Assembly: GCA_037140615.1 (NCBI GenBank)
Contig: JBAXED010000054.1
Coordinates: 1 to 23,597 of the forward strand
DNA: 23,597 nt
Direction of reading: 5' to 3'
DNA from: CAINVV01 sp037140615
GTDB lineage: Bacteria > Bacteroidota > Bacteroidia > Bacteroidales > Prolixibacteraceae
In this document: piece by piece, positions 15,831-22,807 of the stretch
Layout: each line of letters starts with the position of its first letter
Position numbering within the stretch: position 1 is the stretch's first letter
Translations under genes and position numbers: made by a program
Notes under the pieces: generated by a model
What the model saw: only the letters and a program-made list of their open reading frames with translations
What the model was told of the DNA's origin: nothing
Databases searched by the model: none

Positions 15831-17336
15831 ATGAAAATCAAAGTCAGTTTATTATTCATCCTTGGGTTTATGTTATTCAATGCCTATTCGCAGAAAGACG
15901 ATAACCATTCCGCAAATAAAGTAAAGATGGAAAGGGCCGGTAAGATACTTCCCCCATCGCCTGTTCTTCCGGTTCCCACTGAGCGGCAGTTGGCGTGGCA
16001 GGATATGGAACAGTATGCCTTTGTCCATTTTACCACCAACACCTTTACCGACAAAGAATGGGGATATGGAGATGAAAACCCCGAAGTCTTTAACCCGGCC
16101 GGGATGAATACGGATCAATGGGCAAAGTGTTTTAAGGAGGCAGGTTTTAAGGGTGTTATGCTGACCTGCAAGCACCACGATGGCTTTTGCCTGTGGCCCA
16201 GTGCCTATACCGACCATTCGGTAAAAAACAGCAAATGGAAAAATGGCAAGGGTGATGTGGTGAAAGAAGTAAGTGGATCCTGCAAAAAGTATGGCTTAAA
16301 ATTCGGTATTTACCTCTCTCCCTGGGACCGTAACCGTGCAGATTACGGTAGTCCATCGTATGTGGAGTACTATCGGAAGCAGCTGAAGGAGCTGTTCTCC
16401 AATTATGGGCCGGTATTCGAGATGTGGTTCGACCTGGCTAATGGCGGAGACGGATACTATGGCGGTGCAAAGGAGAAACGTAGCATTAAAATTCCGGAAT
16501 ACTACGATTGGGTTACAACCATGAACATGGTAAAAGAAATAGAACCCAATATTGTATTCTTCAGCGATTTCGGGCCAGACATAAGGTGGTGCGGCAACGA
16601 GAAGGGTTATGTCGGTGACCCGAACTGGTGTATGATCAACAATGATTCTATTTATAATGGAACCATTGGAAAAACAAAAAACGACTATTTGAACCATGGA
16701 TATCCGCGGGGAAGGCAATGGATACCCGCGGAAGTGGATGTTTCAATCCGCCCCGGATGGTTCTACCATGCTTCGGAAGACAGCCTTGTAAAAACGCCCG
16801 CCCAACTTTTCGGGATCTACCTGAACTCGGTAGGCCGTGGAGCCAACCTGATCCTCAACATCCCTCCCGACCGTCGTGGCCTTGTGAATGAAAACGATGT
16901 AAAATCGCTTAAGGGATGGAAGAAACTGATCGATGAGGCATTTGCAAACAACCTTGCACTTGGCAGTAAAGTTAAGGCCGACTCCTACCGGGGCAAGTCC
17001 AACCAATTTGCCGCATCGAACTTGGTCGACGGCAACAAAGAAACCTATTGGGCAACCGATGACAACTTGTTGCAGGGAAGTATTGTATTTGACCTGAATC
17101 AGCCACGCACAGTCAAATATGTCGTGTTGCAGGAATATATCAGGCTTGGGCAACGGGTAGGTAAATTTACAATTGAAGCATGGAAAGACAATGCGTGGAA
17201 TGAAATAGCCGTTGGCACCACCATTGGCCACAAACGGATAGTCAGGCTGTACCAACCGGTTGAAACGCAAAGGTTACGGATCAACATAAAAAATTCAAGG
17301 GCATGTCCGGTAATTTCAAACGTTGAAATTTATTGA
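15831..17336 (+). CDS. GH29 alpha-L-fucosidase with C-terminal F5/8-type carbohydrate-binding domain
   Basis: A 501-aa exported glycoside hydrolase that should release alpha-linked L-fucose. A Sec signal peptide ends near AYS/Q at residue 20-21. The GH29 barrel spans about 50-370: QYAFVHFTTNTFTDKEWGYG, the KHHDGFCLW segment (114-122), and FEMWFDLANGG with the predicted nucleophile Asp201. Glu301 in IPAEVDVSIRPGW is a candidate acid/base for the subfamily that prefers branched alpha-1,3/1,4 linkages, but I cannot confirm it. The tail (about 378-501) is a discoidin-like module (ASNLVDGNKETYWATDD). It begins after a gene-debris region, so it may have its own promoter. The exported dehydrogenase genes follow after 58 bases. 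It is the only glycoside hydrolase in the window. Confidence 0.93.
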   Translation: MKIKVSLLFILGFMLFNAYSQKDDNHSANKVKMERAGKILPPSPVLPVPTERQLAWQDMEQYAFVHFTTNTFTDKEWGYGDENPEVFNPAGMNTDQWAKCFKEAGFKGVMLTCKHHDGFCLWPSAYTDHSVKNSKWKNGKGDVVKEVSGSCKKYGLKFGIYLSPWDRNRADYGSPSYVEYYRKQLKELFSNYGPVFEMWFDLANGGDGYYGGAKEKRSIKIPEYYDWVTTMNMVKEIEPNIVFFSDFGPDIRWCGNEKGYVGDPNWCMINNDSIYNGTIGKTKNDYLNHGYPRGRQWIPAEVDVSIRPGWFYHASEDSLVKTPAQLFGIYLNSVGRGANLILNIPPDRRGLVNENDVKSLKGWKKLIDEAFANNLALGSKVKADSYRGKSNQFAASNLVDGNKETYWATDDNLLQGSIVFDLNQPRTVKYVVLQEYIRLGQRVGKFTIEAWKDNAWNEIAVGTTIGHKRIVRLYQPVETQRLRINIKNSRACPVISNVEIY

Positions 17337-17394
17337 TAATGTTTCATACAACTCGAAGGAACACAAAATAAAAATAACCAAAATTAATCAAGAT

Positions 17395-17991
17395 ATGAGA
17401 GACACATTATCCAGGCGACATTTTATCCAGATGGCAGCAATTGGGTCAGGCAGTTTGTTATTGCTTCCCGGGTGTACCAATCTGTCTTCAAAATCCTCAT
17501 GGCGATTCTTCACTGAAAAGGAGGCGTTGCTGGTCGGATTCATAGTTGAGCAGATTATACCTACCGATGAATGGCCGGGAGCCAGGGACGCCGGTGTGGT
17601 TAATTACATCGACAAACAATTAGTTGGGCCTTTGTCCCGATTTCAGGAAAAATACAGAAAAGGCATTTTTGCGATGGTTACATCCTGTGAAGAACTTTAT
17701 AAGAAGCAGTTTGGGGAACTTTCGTGGGACGAACAAACCGACTTTTTAAAAAAGATGGAATCGGGGAAGTTAGCAGAGTTGCTAAAGGACAACCTCGCGG
17801 GGCAAGGAATGCAAAAAACTGACCATTGGGCAGATGGCCTTGACCGGACGCTTTTCGACCTGATACGTAGCCATACCATGCAGGGATTCTACGGGAGCCC
17901 GCGTCATGGTGGAAACAAAAATTATGTGAGCTACCGGATGATCGGACTTGACTATCCTTTCACTATTGGACAAAACAGATATAAAGGTTAA
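17395..17991 (+). CDS. Gluconate 2-dehydrogenase subunit 3-like protein (Tat lipoprotein)
   Basis: A 198-aa small subunit of a membrane-bound sugar dehydrogenase. ATG 17395 is chosen because the longer frame from 17323 overlaps the fucosidase stop and delays the signal. The leader is L-S-R7-R8-H-F-I-Q-M, a Tat signal ending in the lipobox LPGC (Cys27), so the protein is probably lipid-anchored. The body (FFTEKEALLVGFIVEQIIPT, DAGVVNYIDKQL, HTMQGFYGSPRHGGN) matches the gluconate 2-dehydrogenase subunit 3 family. In this system the small subunit carries the flavoprotein across the membrane with it, because the large subunit has no signal of its own. The GMC gene follows after 3 bases, so the two are translated together. 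Confidence 0.92.
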   Translation: MRDTLSRRHFIQMAAIGSGSLLLLPGCTNLSSKSSWRFFTEKEALLVGFIVEQIIPTDEWPGARDAGVVNYIDKQLVGPLSRFQEKYRKGIFAMVTSCEELYKKQFGELSWDEQTDFLKKMESGKLAELLKDNLAGQGMQKTDHWADGLDRTLFDLIRSHTMQGFYGSPRHGGNKNYVSYRMIGLDYPFTIGQNRYKG

Positions 17992-17994
17992 CAT

Positions 17995-19656
17995 ATGAAG
18001 AATAAACATGTCAATGCGATAATAGTAGGCGCAGGCGCAGGTGGCGGTGTTGTTGCCAAAGAACTGAGTACTGCAGGGATGTCGGTTGTTTTATTCGAGC
18101 GTGGCGGATGGGTAACACTTGATGACCACGATCATGACGAACTTATTTCTCAACGCACAAATCCTTTGGGTTTTGCATATGGACCCGATGACAAACATCA
18201 TTGTCGGGTATATCTTTCGGATAACGGGGGAAGCAGGATTGTACTGCCCAGTGAGGGAGGTGGGCACAATGCAGCCTGTGTAGGTTCAGGAACTGTAAGT
18301 TATGGAGCCATGGGTTGGCGATTTATGCCTGAAGATTTCCGGATGAAAACCACTTATGGTCATGTTGAAGACTCTACCCTGGAAGACTGGCCCATTTCAT
18401 ACGATGATTTGGAACCCTGTTACGAAAAAGCCGAATGGGAAATTGGAGTAGCCGGCGATGACAGCCAAAGCCCGTTTGCGCCGCCAAGAAAGAAACCTCA
18501 GCCAATGCCCCCTTTTCCCCACAATAAAGAAGCACGGATGCTCGAAGCTGCTGCCAGGCGATTAGGTTGGCACCCCTACCCGGTACCTCTTCTTCGGAAT
18601 TCAGTCCCCTATGGTGGACGGCCAAAATGTTACCGCATGAGGACATGTTGTGGATTTGCATGTCCGGTAAATGCCAAATGTGGCACCCACAATACCGTTA
18701 TTCCTGTTGCGTTGGCCAGTGGTAACTGCGAACTGCGGACCCATTGTCAGGTCAGTGAAATCCTGGTTAATGATTCAGGAAAAATTACCGGCATAAGCTA
18801 CTTTGATGAAAATAACAAACAACATATTCAAACGGCTGATGTTGTTGTTTTGTCTGCTGCAGCAGTGGAAACGGCTCGCCTCCTGTTAAATTCAAAGTCC
18901 CGATTCTTCCCCAAAGGGATAGGCAATAAAAACGATTGGGTGGGAAGAAACGTGCAGGATCATGCCTATTGTGGAGCCTATGGCATATTCGACGAAGATG
19001 TTTTTGACGATTGTGGCCCGGGAACATCACTGGCTATTGGCGATTTTTCCCATCATAACCCGGGCATTATCGGGGGAGGAGTTTTGTGCAACGAGTTTTT
19101 CAGGCTGCCATATCTGTTTACGGGAGTCCGGCCACCAGGATCGGCCCGCTGGGGATTGGAACACAAAAAATTCCAACAGAAAAACTTTAAACGTGTAGGC
19201 GAAGTGATCGGTCCCTACCAGGAAATACCGAGTTTTCATGCTCGGGTCGATGTAGATCCCGATGTTAAAGATTTCTGGGGCATCCCTGTGGCAAGGTTTT
19301 CTGGGCATGCCCATCCAAAAGATTCCGAAGGGACAGCTTTTATGGCTGGTAAGGCAGAGGCCTTGCTTAAAGAAGCCGGGGCAATTGAAACCTGGCAAAC
19401 AGGCGTGGTCAAAGGCCAGCGGGGACCAAGCGGGGGCCAGCACCAGGCCGGTACCTGTCGGATGGGGAACGATCCCAAAACCTCGGTTTGTGATAAATTT
19501 GGACGGGTTCATGATGTTCCAAATTTATTTGTAGCCGATGGAAGCCTTCATGTCACTAATGGAGGATTCAATCCAGCCCTGACCATCATGGCGTTAGGTT
19601 ATTGGGTCGGGGGACATATTGCTTCGGAATGGCAAAAAGGAAACAGATTTAAGTAA
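17995..19656 (+). CDS. GMC-family FAD sugar dehydrogenase large subunit
   Basis: A 553-aa flavoprotein. The FAD-binding loop is IIVGAGAGGGVVAKELSTAG at residues 9-28, and the C-terminal GMC half ends with QHQAGTCRMGNDP, ADGSLHVTNGGFNPALTIMA and WVGGHIAS. Asn526 and the neighbouring His519 are candidate active-site residues. A cysteine cluster (C212, C218, C219, C223, C229 in KCYRMRTCCGFACPVNAKCG) is like that of gluconate- and glucoside-3-dehydrogenase relatives. It has no signal peptide; export is expected as a complex with the Tat-type small subunit before it. Electrons would go to the nonaheme cytochrome encoded 11 bases downstream. The substrate is likely a free sugar, glycoside or sugar acid. 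The last 37 codons are the start of the 307-bp repeat. Confidence 0.92.
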   Translation: MKNKHVNAIIVGAGAGGGVVAKELSTAGMSVVLFERGGWVTLDDHDHDELISQRTNPLGFAYGPDDKHHCRVYLSDNGGSRIVLPSEGGGHNAACVGSGTVSYGAMGWRFMPEDFRMKTTYGHVEDSTLEDWPISYDDLEPCYEKAEWEIGVAGDDSQSPFAPPRKKPQPMPPFPHNKEARMLEAAARRLGWHPYPVPLLRNSVPYGGRPKCYRMRTCCGFACPVNAKCGTHNTVIPVALASGNCELRTHCQVSEILVNDSGKITGISYFDENNKQHIQTADVVVLSAAAVETARLLLNSKSRFFPKGIGNKNDWVGRNVQDHAYCGAYGIFDEDVFDDCGPGTSLAIGDFSHHNPGIIGGGVLCNEFFRLPYLFTGVRPPGSARWGLEHKKFQQKNFKRVGEVIGPYQEIPSFHARVDVDPDVKDFWGIPVARFSGHAHPKDSEGTAFMAGKAEALLKEAGAIETWQTGVVKGQRGPSGGQHQAGTCRMGNDPKTSVCDKFGRVHDVPNLFVADGSLHVTNGGFNPALTIMALGYWVGGHIASEWQKGNRFK

Positions 19657-19850
19657 AAAAGTAACACATGAAGAATAAAAAAATACTTTCCGGAATAGTT
19701 CTGGTACTTGCCATTTCCCTGATCGTGGTAACCATCTCCTTTGGTTCGTTTTACACTTATTGGAATTCGGCATCGCCGGATAAAACATGTGCTTCATGTC
19801 ATGAGATTCAGGGAGCAGTCCATGAGTTGTCTCAATCGGGCCACAGGGAA
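19544..19850 (+). repeat. 307-bp direct repeat, copy 2 (native location)
   Basis: This copy lies across the true GMC/cytochrome junction, so it is the source and 15377-15683 is the derived copy. Both copies are in the same orientation, 4167 bases apart, and enclose the esterase remnant, the fucosidase and both dehydrogenase subunit genes. No terminal inverted repeats or transposase are seen at the edges. Confidence 0.95.
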
Positions 19851-20768
19851 TTGCATTGCAAGGAATGTCATGGAACAGCTTTAAGTAACGGACTTCATAG
19901 CCTGAAGGAAAAAACGATGATGGTGGTTAACCATGTTCGTGAAGAGCGGGTTGAAGACATTCGGATGAACGAGACGCAGCTACTGGACGTGATGGACAAT
20001 TGCAAACGTTGTCATGCCTCTGAATATGCCAACTGGAAATCAGGGGGGCATTCGGCAACGTACGGGAGCATTTTCCTGAACGAAACCCATAACAAGACAG
20101 AACAACTTAACTTCGATTGTTTGCGCTGTCACGGGATGTATTATAAAGGTACGACCACTGATCTTGTAGGACCCATAAATACCAAAGGTCCCTGGAAATT
20201 GAATGATCCGGAGAAAACCGGACAACCTGCAATTCCATGTATGGCCTGTCACCAGGTACATGCAGAAGGCAAAATTGCAAAGAACCCGGATTACTCGAAG
20301 CCTGCTTCTATATTTTATTCCCGTGACAGTTTAACCTCTAAACTGAGTTTCTATGACCGTCACGAAAAAGTCCACGTGGCATCCGCTATGTTACCCAAAT
20401 TGAAACTGTTCGAAGGGGAAAGGCTTGTTACAGTGTCTGACGATCACCTGATGCGAAATTGCACACAGTGTCATGCCCCCAATGGGTGGCACGAAGCCGG
20501 GAGCAGCGACGACCGCACTCCCCGCGGGGTACACGAAGGGCTTTCCTGTCTGGCCTGCCACTCGCCGCATTCGAATGATGCTCGTAGCTCATGCAAAACC
20601 TGCCATCCGGCTATTTCGAACTGCAAGTTGGATGTTGCCAGAATGAACACTACGTACGCTAACCCTCAAAGTCAGAACAATATCCATACAGTAAGTTGTA
20701 AAAGCTGTCATCCTGACTTGAAAACGGGAATCGCGTTGAATACAAATACAAGAAAAATGAACAAATGA
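19668..20768 (+). CDS. Membrane-anchored nonaheme cytochrome c
   Basis: A 366-aa multiheme cytochrome. One N-terminal helix (about residues 7-27) anchors it and the rest is periplasmic. It has nine CXXCH heme sites, at Cys 41, 64, 112, 151, 191, 265, 294, 309 and 344, with many further His residues that could be the distal ligands. The layout, with an anchor directly followed by heme 1, is like NrfH/NapC-type quinol or dehydrogenase partners, but it has more hemes than those and none of their conserved length. It should take electrons from the GMC flavoprotein and pass them to quinones, a terminal reductase or an external acceptor. The gene starts 11 bases after GMC and its stop overlaps the next start (ATGA). 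I do not recognise a named family. Confidence 0.9.
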   Translation: MKNKKILSGIVLVLAISLIVVTISFGSFYTYWNSASPDKTCASCHEIQGAVHELSQSGHRELHCKECHGTALSNGLHSLKEKTMMVVNHVREERVEDIRMNETQLLDVMDNCKRCHASEYANWKSGGHSATYGSIFLNETHNKTEQLNFDCLRCHGMYYKGTTTDLVGPINTKGPWKLNDPEKTGQPAIPCMACHQVHAEGKIAKNPDYSKPASIFYSRDSLTSKLSFYDRHEKVHVASAMLPKLKLFEGERLVTVSDDHLMRNCTQCHAPNGWHEAGSSDDRTPRGVHEGLSCLACHSPHSNDARSSCKTCHPAISNCKLDVARMNTTYANPQSQNNIHTVSCKSCHPDLKTGIALNTNTRKMNK

Positions 20769-21976
20769 ATAACCAAAATAAACTTAAAACAGGACTGAAC
20801 CTGGGGCTGATGATGTTCATGCAGTACCTACTTTTTGCTGTATGGTGGGTACCCCTGGCAGCTTATCTGGCAAACCTGAATATGAGCGGAATGCAGAAGT
20901 CCCTTATATTGAGTTCAATGGCAATCGGATCGATGGCTTCCCCAGTTATTGGAATGATTGCAGACCGATATTTTGCAAGTGAAAAGGTACTTGCGGTTTC
21001 CAATTTATTTACAGGTATCCTTTTGTTTATTGCTGCCAGTATATCCAGTCCCAACTTGTTATTGGTGGTGGTTATCATTGTTATGCTATTTTATATGCCT
21101 ACATGGAGCCTTACGAGTTCAATTTCCATGGCACACACATCAGCAGAACAGTTTCCAAGAATAAGGGTCTTTGGTTCCATCGGTTGGGTTGCCTCAGGAC
21201 TGTTCAGCTTTATTGCGATGCATATTTTTAAACTAAAGATATTTGACGGAAGCACTGCTCCATTCTATTGCGGGGCAGCAATAAGTTTATTGGCAGCTTT
21301 TTTTAATTTGTTTATACCAACTACACCCCCGGTAGCAAAAGGACAAAAAACTACAATTGTAGATGCCCTTGGGCTCCGGGCTTTTTACATGTTAAAGGAT
21401 CGAAATTTCAGAATATTTATGATCCTTTCCTTTTTATCCATTATCCCTTTCTCATTGTATCATGTTTTTGGTTCTGAATTTCTGCAAAGTCAGAATTTCC
21501 AATTCATTACTATTACTATGAATCTAGGCCAGGTAGTTGAGATTTTTTTCATGTTTCTGGTAACTACGATAATAATAAGAACCGGAATAAAATGGGCTTT
21601 GGTTATTGGACTAGTCGCTATGTTGATCCGATATTTTTCATTTTATATGGGAGGAGTCCTCGATCAAAGTACGCTGTATATAATGGGCATACTGGTGCAT
21701 GGGGTTATATTCGGGCTGTTCTATGTAGGAGGACAGGTATATACAGAGCGCAAAGCTCCAAAGGAGTTGAAGGCGCAGGCTCAGGGCTTTTTGGCCTTTG
21801 TAGTTTGGGGAGTTGGTCTATTCCTTGGGATACTTATTAATGGTTGTTTAATGGATTATTATAGTCTTGATGTGGATGGGAAAATAGTTTATCAGTGGGA
21901 ATCAATCTTTACGTTTACAAGCATTTTTTCCTTTGCCATACTCATCCTTTTTATATTGTTATTAAAGAAAAACTAG
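20765..21976 (+). CDS. NupG-like MFS transporter (nucleoside:H+ symporter family)
   Basis: A 403-aa inner-membrane permease with about 12 hydrophobic helices, starting LGLMMFMQYLLFAVWWVPLA. The family mark of this nucleoside/H+ symporter group is seen in WSLTSSISMAH and RIRVFGSIGWVASGL. The ATG overlaps the cytochrome stop as ATGA, so the gene is translationally coupled to the dehydrogenase trio. In Bacteroidota sugar-oxidation clusters such carriers often import a sugar or oxidised sugar rather than a nucleoside; that is inference from context. The frame is intact and the product ends in a basic LLLKKN. Confidence 0.88.
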   Translation: MNNQNKLKTGLNLGLMMFMQYLLFAVWWVPLAAYLANLNMSGMQKSLILSSMAIGSMASPVIGMIADRYFASEKVLAVSNLFTGILLFIAASISSPNLLLVVVIIVMLFYMPTWSLTSSISMAHTSAEQFPRIRVFGSIGWVASGLFSFIAMHIFKLKIFDGSTAPFYCGAAISLLAAFFNLFIPTTPPVAKGQKTTIVDALGLRAFYMLKDRNFRIFMILSFLSIIPFSLYHVFGSEFLQSQNFQFITITMNLGQVVEIFFMFLVTTIIIRTGIKWALVIGLVAMLIRYFSFYMGGVLDQSTLYIMGILVHGVIFGLFYVGGQVYTERKAPKELKAQAQGFLAFVVWGVGLFLGILINGCLMDYYSLDVDGKIVYQWESIFTFTSIFSFAILILFILLLKKN

Positions 21977-21988
21977 ATTAGAATATTT

Positions 21989-22108
21989 ATGGAAATTATG
22001 AATCGTAAATTACGTATGGGAATGGTCGGGGGCAGAAGTGATGCCTTCATCGGAGCCATTCATCGCTTGGACTTGTACCAGCTCCTCCGGATATGTTATC
22101 CGGGGTAA
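21989..22108 (+). pseudogene. Truncated N-terminus of a third Gfo/Idh/MocA oxidoreductase
   Basis: ATG 21989 begins a frame that matches the start of a Gfo/Idh/MocA protein (RMGMVGGRSDAFIGAIHR) and then leaves the family: the following LDLYQLLRICYPG is not a Rossmann continuation and a TAA comes at codon 40. The gene starts 12 bases after the MFS stop, where a Gfo/Idh gene is often found in such clusters. The break is at about codon 26. The DNA after it carries small hairpin repeats, so the gene was probably cut by a mobile-element event and its 3' part is missing. Confidence 0.7.
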
Positions 22109-22189
22109 CGGGCTGGGGATTTGTAATTTGCCCCTAGTTCATCCGGATATACTTATAAGTTTGCAGAAGCTAGTGCCGATTTGCAATCG
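22087..22189 (+). repeat. Cluster of short palindromes after the gene break
   Basis: The palindromes are CCGGATA-TGT-TATCCGG (22087-22103), ACTTATAAGT (22151-22160) and CGATT-TGC-AATCG (22177-22189). Between them lies a degenerate GGGGATTTGTAATTTGCCCC stretch. Similar small hairpins with GATTTG(T/C)AAT cores occur in Bacteroidota beside REP-associated (RAYT/IS200-type) transposases; that link is from general knowledge. No transposase gene is present here. Confidence 0.5.
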
Positions 22190-22265
22190 TCATCTTTTAA
22201 CCAGGGATTTATAATCTTCTAAAAAAATCAGTAACCCAACACAAGTTAGGTAGTATAGTTAGATC

Positions 22266-22301
22266 GCCCCTTTGCCCGGATTCCCGGGAGAGGGGGTTTT
22301 T
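22266..22301 (+). terminator. Strong terminator-like hairpin
   Basis: CCCCTTTGCCCGG (22267-22279) pairs imperfectly with CCCGGGAGAGGGG (22283-22295) and is followed by G and five T. This is a good rho-independent terminator on the + strand. It would end any transcript from the sugar-oxidation operon. It lies before the - strand mobilisation genes, so it also insulates the two converging units. Confidence 0.6.
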
Positions 22302-22372
22302 GCTGTGGATTATTTTTAGCAAAAACGGCAAACTACTTATTCTCCCGATGACATTTTTTCTTGGAGCATCAG

Positions 22373-22807
22373 TTAAAAGATCATCAGCAGCAATAAGATT
22401 CCAAAAGCTGCAATCATTCCATAGGTGATCCATCTGATTTGCTTTCTCATGGGCTCGTTGCCTTGTTCAACGGCCTTGATAATCTTATTCAATGATTCCG
22501 GTTCCATCCGAATTCCATGCTCGTCAATCTCTTTCAGTTTATGGGCAATGGACATGGATAGCTTGGTCAGGTAAGCGTATTGATCAGTCGATAACTGAAA
22601 GTCTTTGATAATCCTTCCGATAAACTGATCCCGTTTATCCATCCGTTCGATCAGCATGCCAATATCGTTGTATCGGCTCAGTATCTTTTGAGTACTTTCC
22701 ATGATTAGCTCATGCGAAGTGGAGAACTTTGACAGTTCGCTCACGATAATTTCTGCCATCATCGCATCTTTGACCGACTGGGTCCTTGGGTTAGAATTTC
22801 CTGCCAT
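22373..22807 (-). CDS. Small coiled-coil/TM protein of the mobilisation module
   Basis: A 144-aa protein encoded just after the relaxase gene and overlapping its 3' end by 17 bases. It starts MAGNSNPRTQSVKDAMMAEI. The middle is long, charged and helical (about residues 15-115), likely a coiled coil, and the C-terminus is a single transmembrane helix (about 125-144, WITYGMIAAFGILLLLMIF). Proteins of this shape often follow relaxase genes in Bacteroidota mobilisable elements. The function is not known to me; attachment of the relaxase or DNA to the membrane is a possible role. It converges on the sugar operon with the terminator in between. Confidence 0.75.
   Translation of the reverse strand: MAGNSNPRTQSVKDAMMAEIIVSELSKFSTSHELIMESTQKILSRYNDIGMLIERMDKRDQFIGRIIKDFQLSTDQYAYLTKLSMSIAHKLKEIDEHGIRMEPESLNKIIKAVEQGNEPMRKQIRWITYGMIAAFGILLLLMIF

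Noticed and set aside
17323..17394. Longer start for the subunit 3-like gene, overlapping the fucosidase end
   Set aside because: The extra 24 residues would put the Tat signal too far inside; starting at 17395 gives a normal signal.
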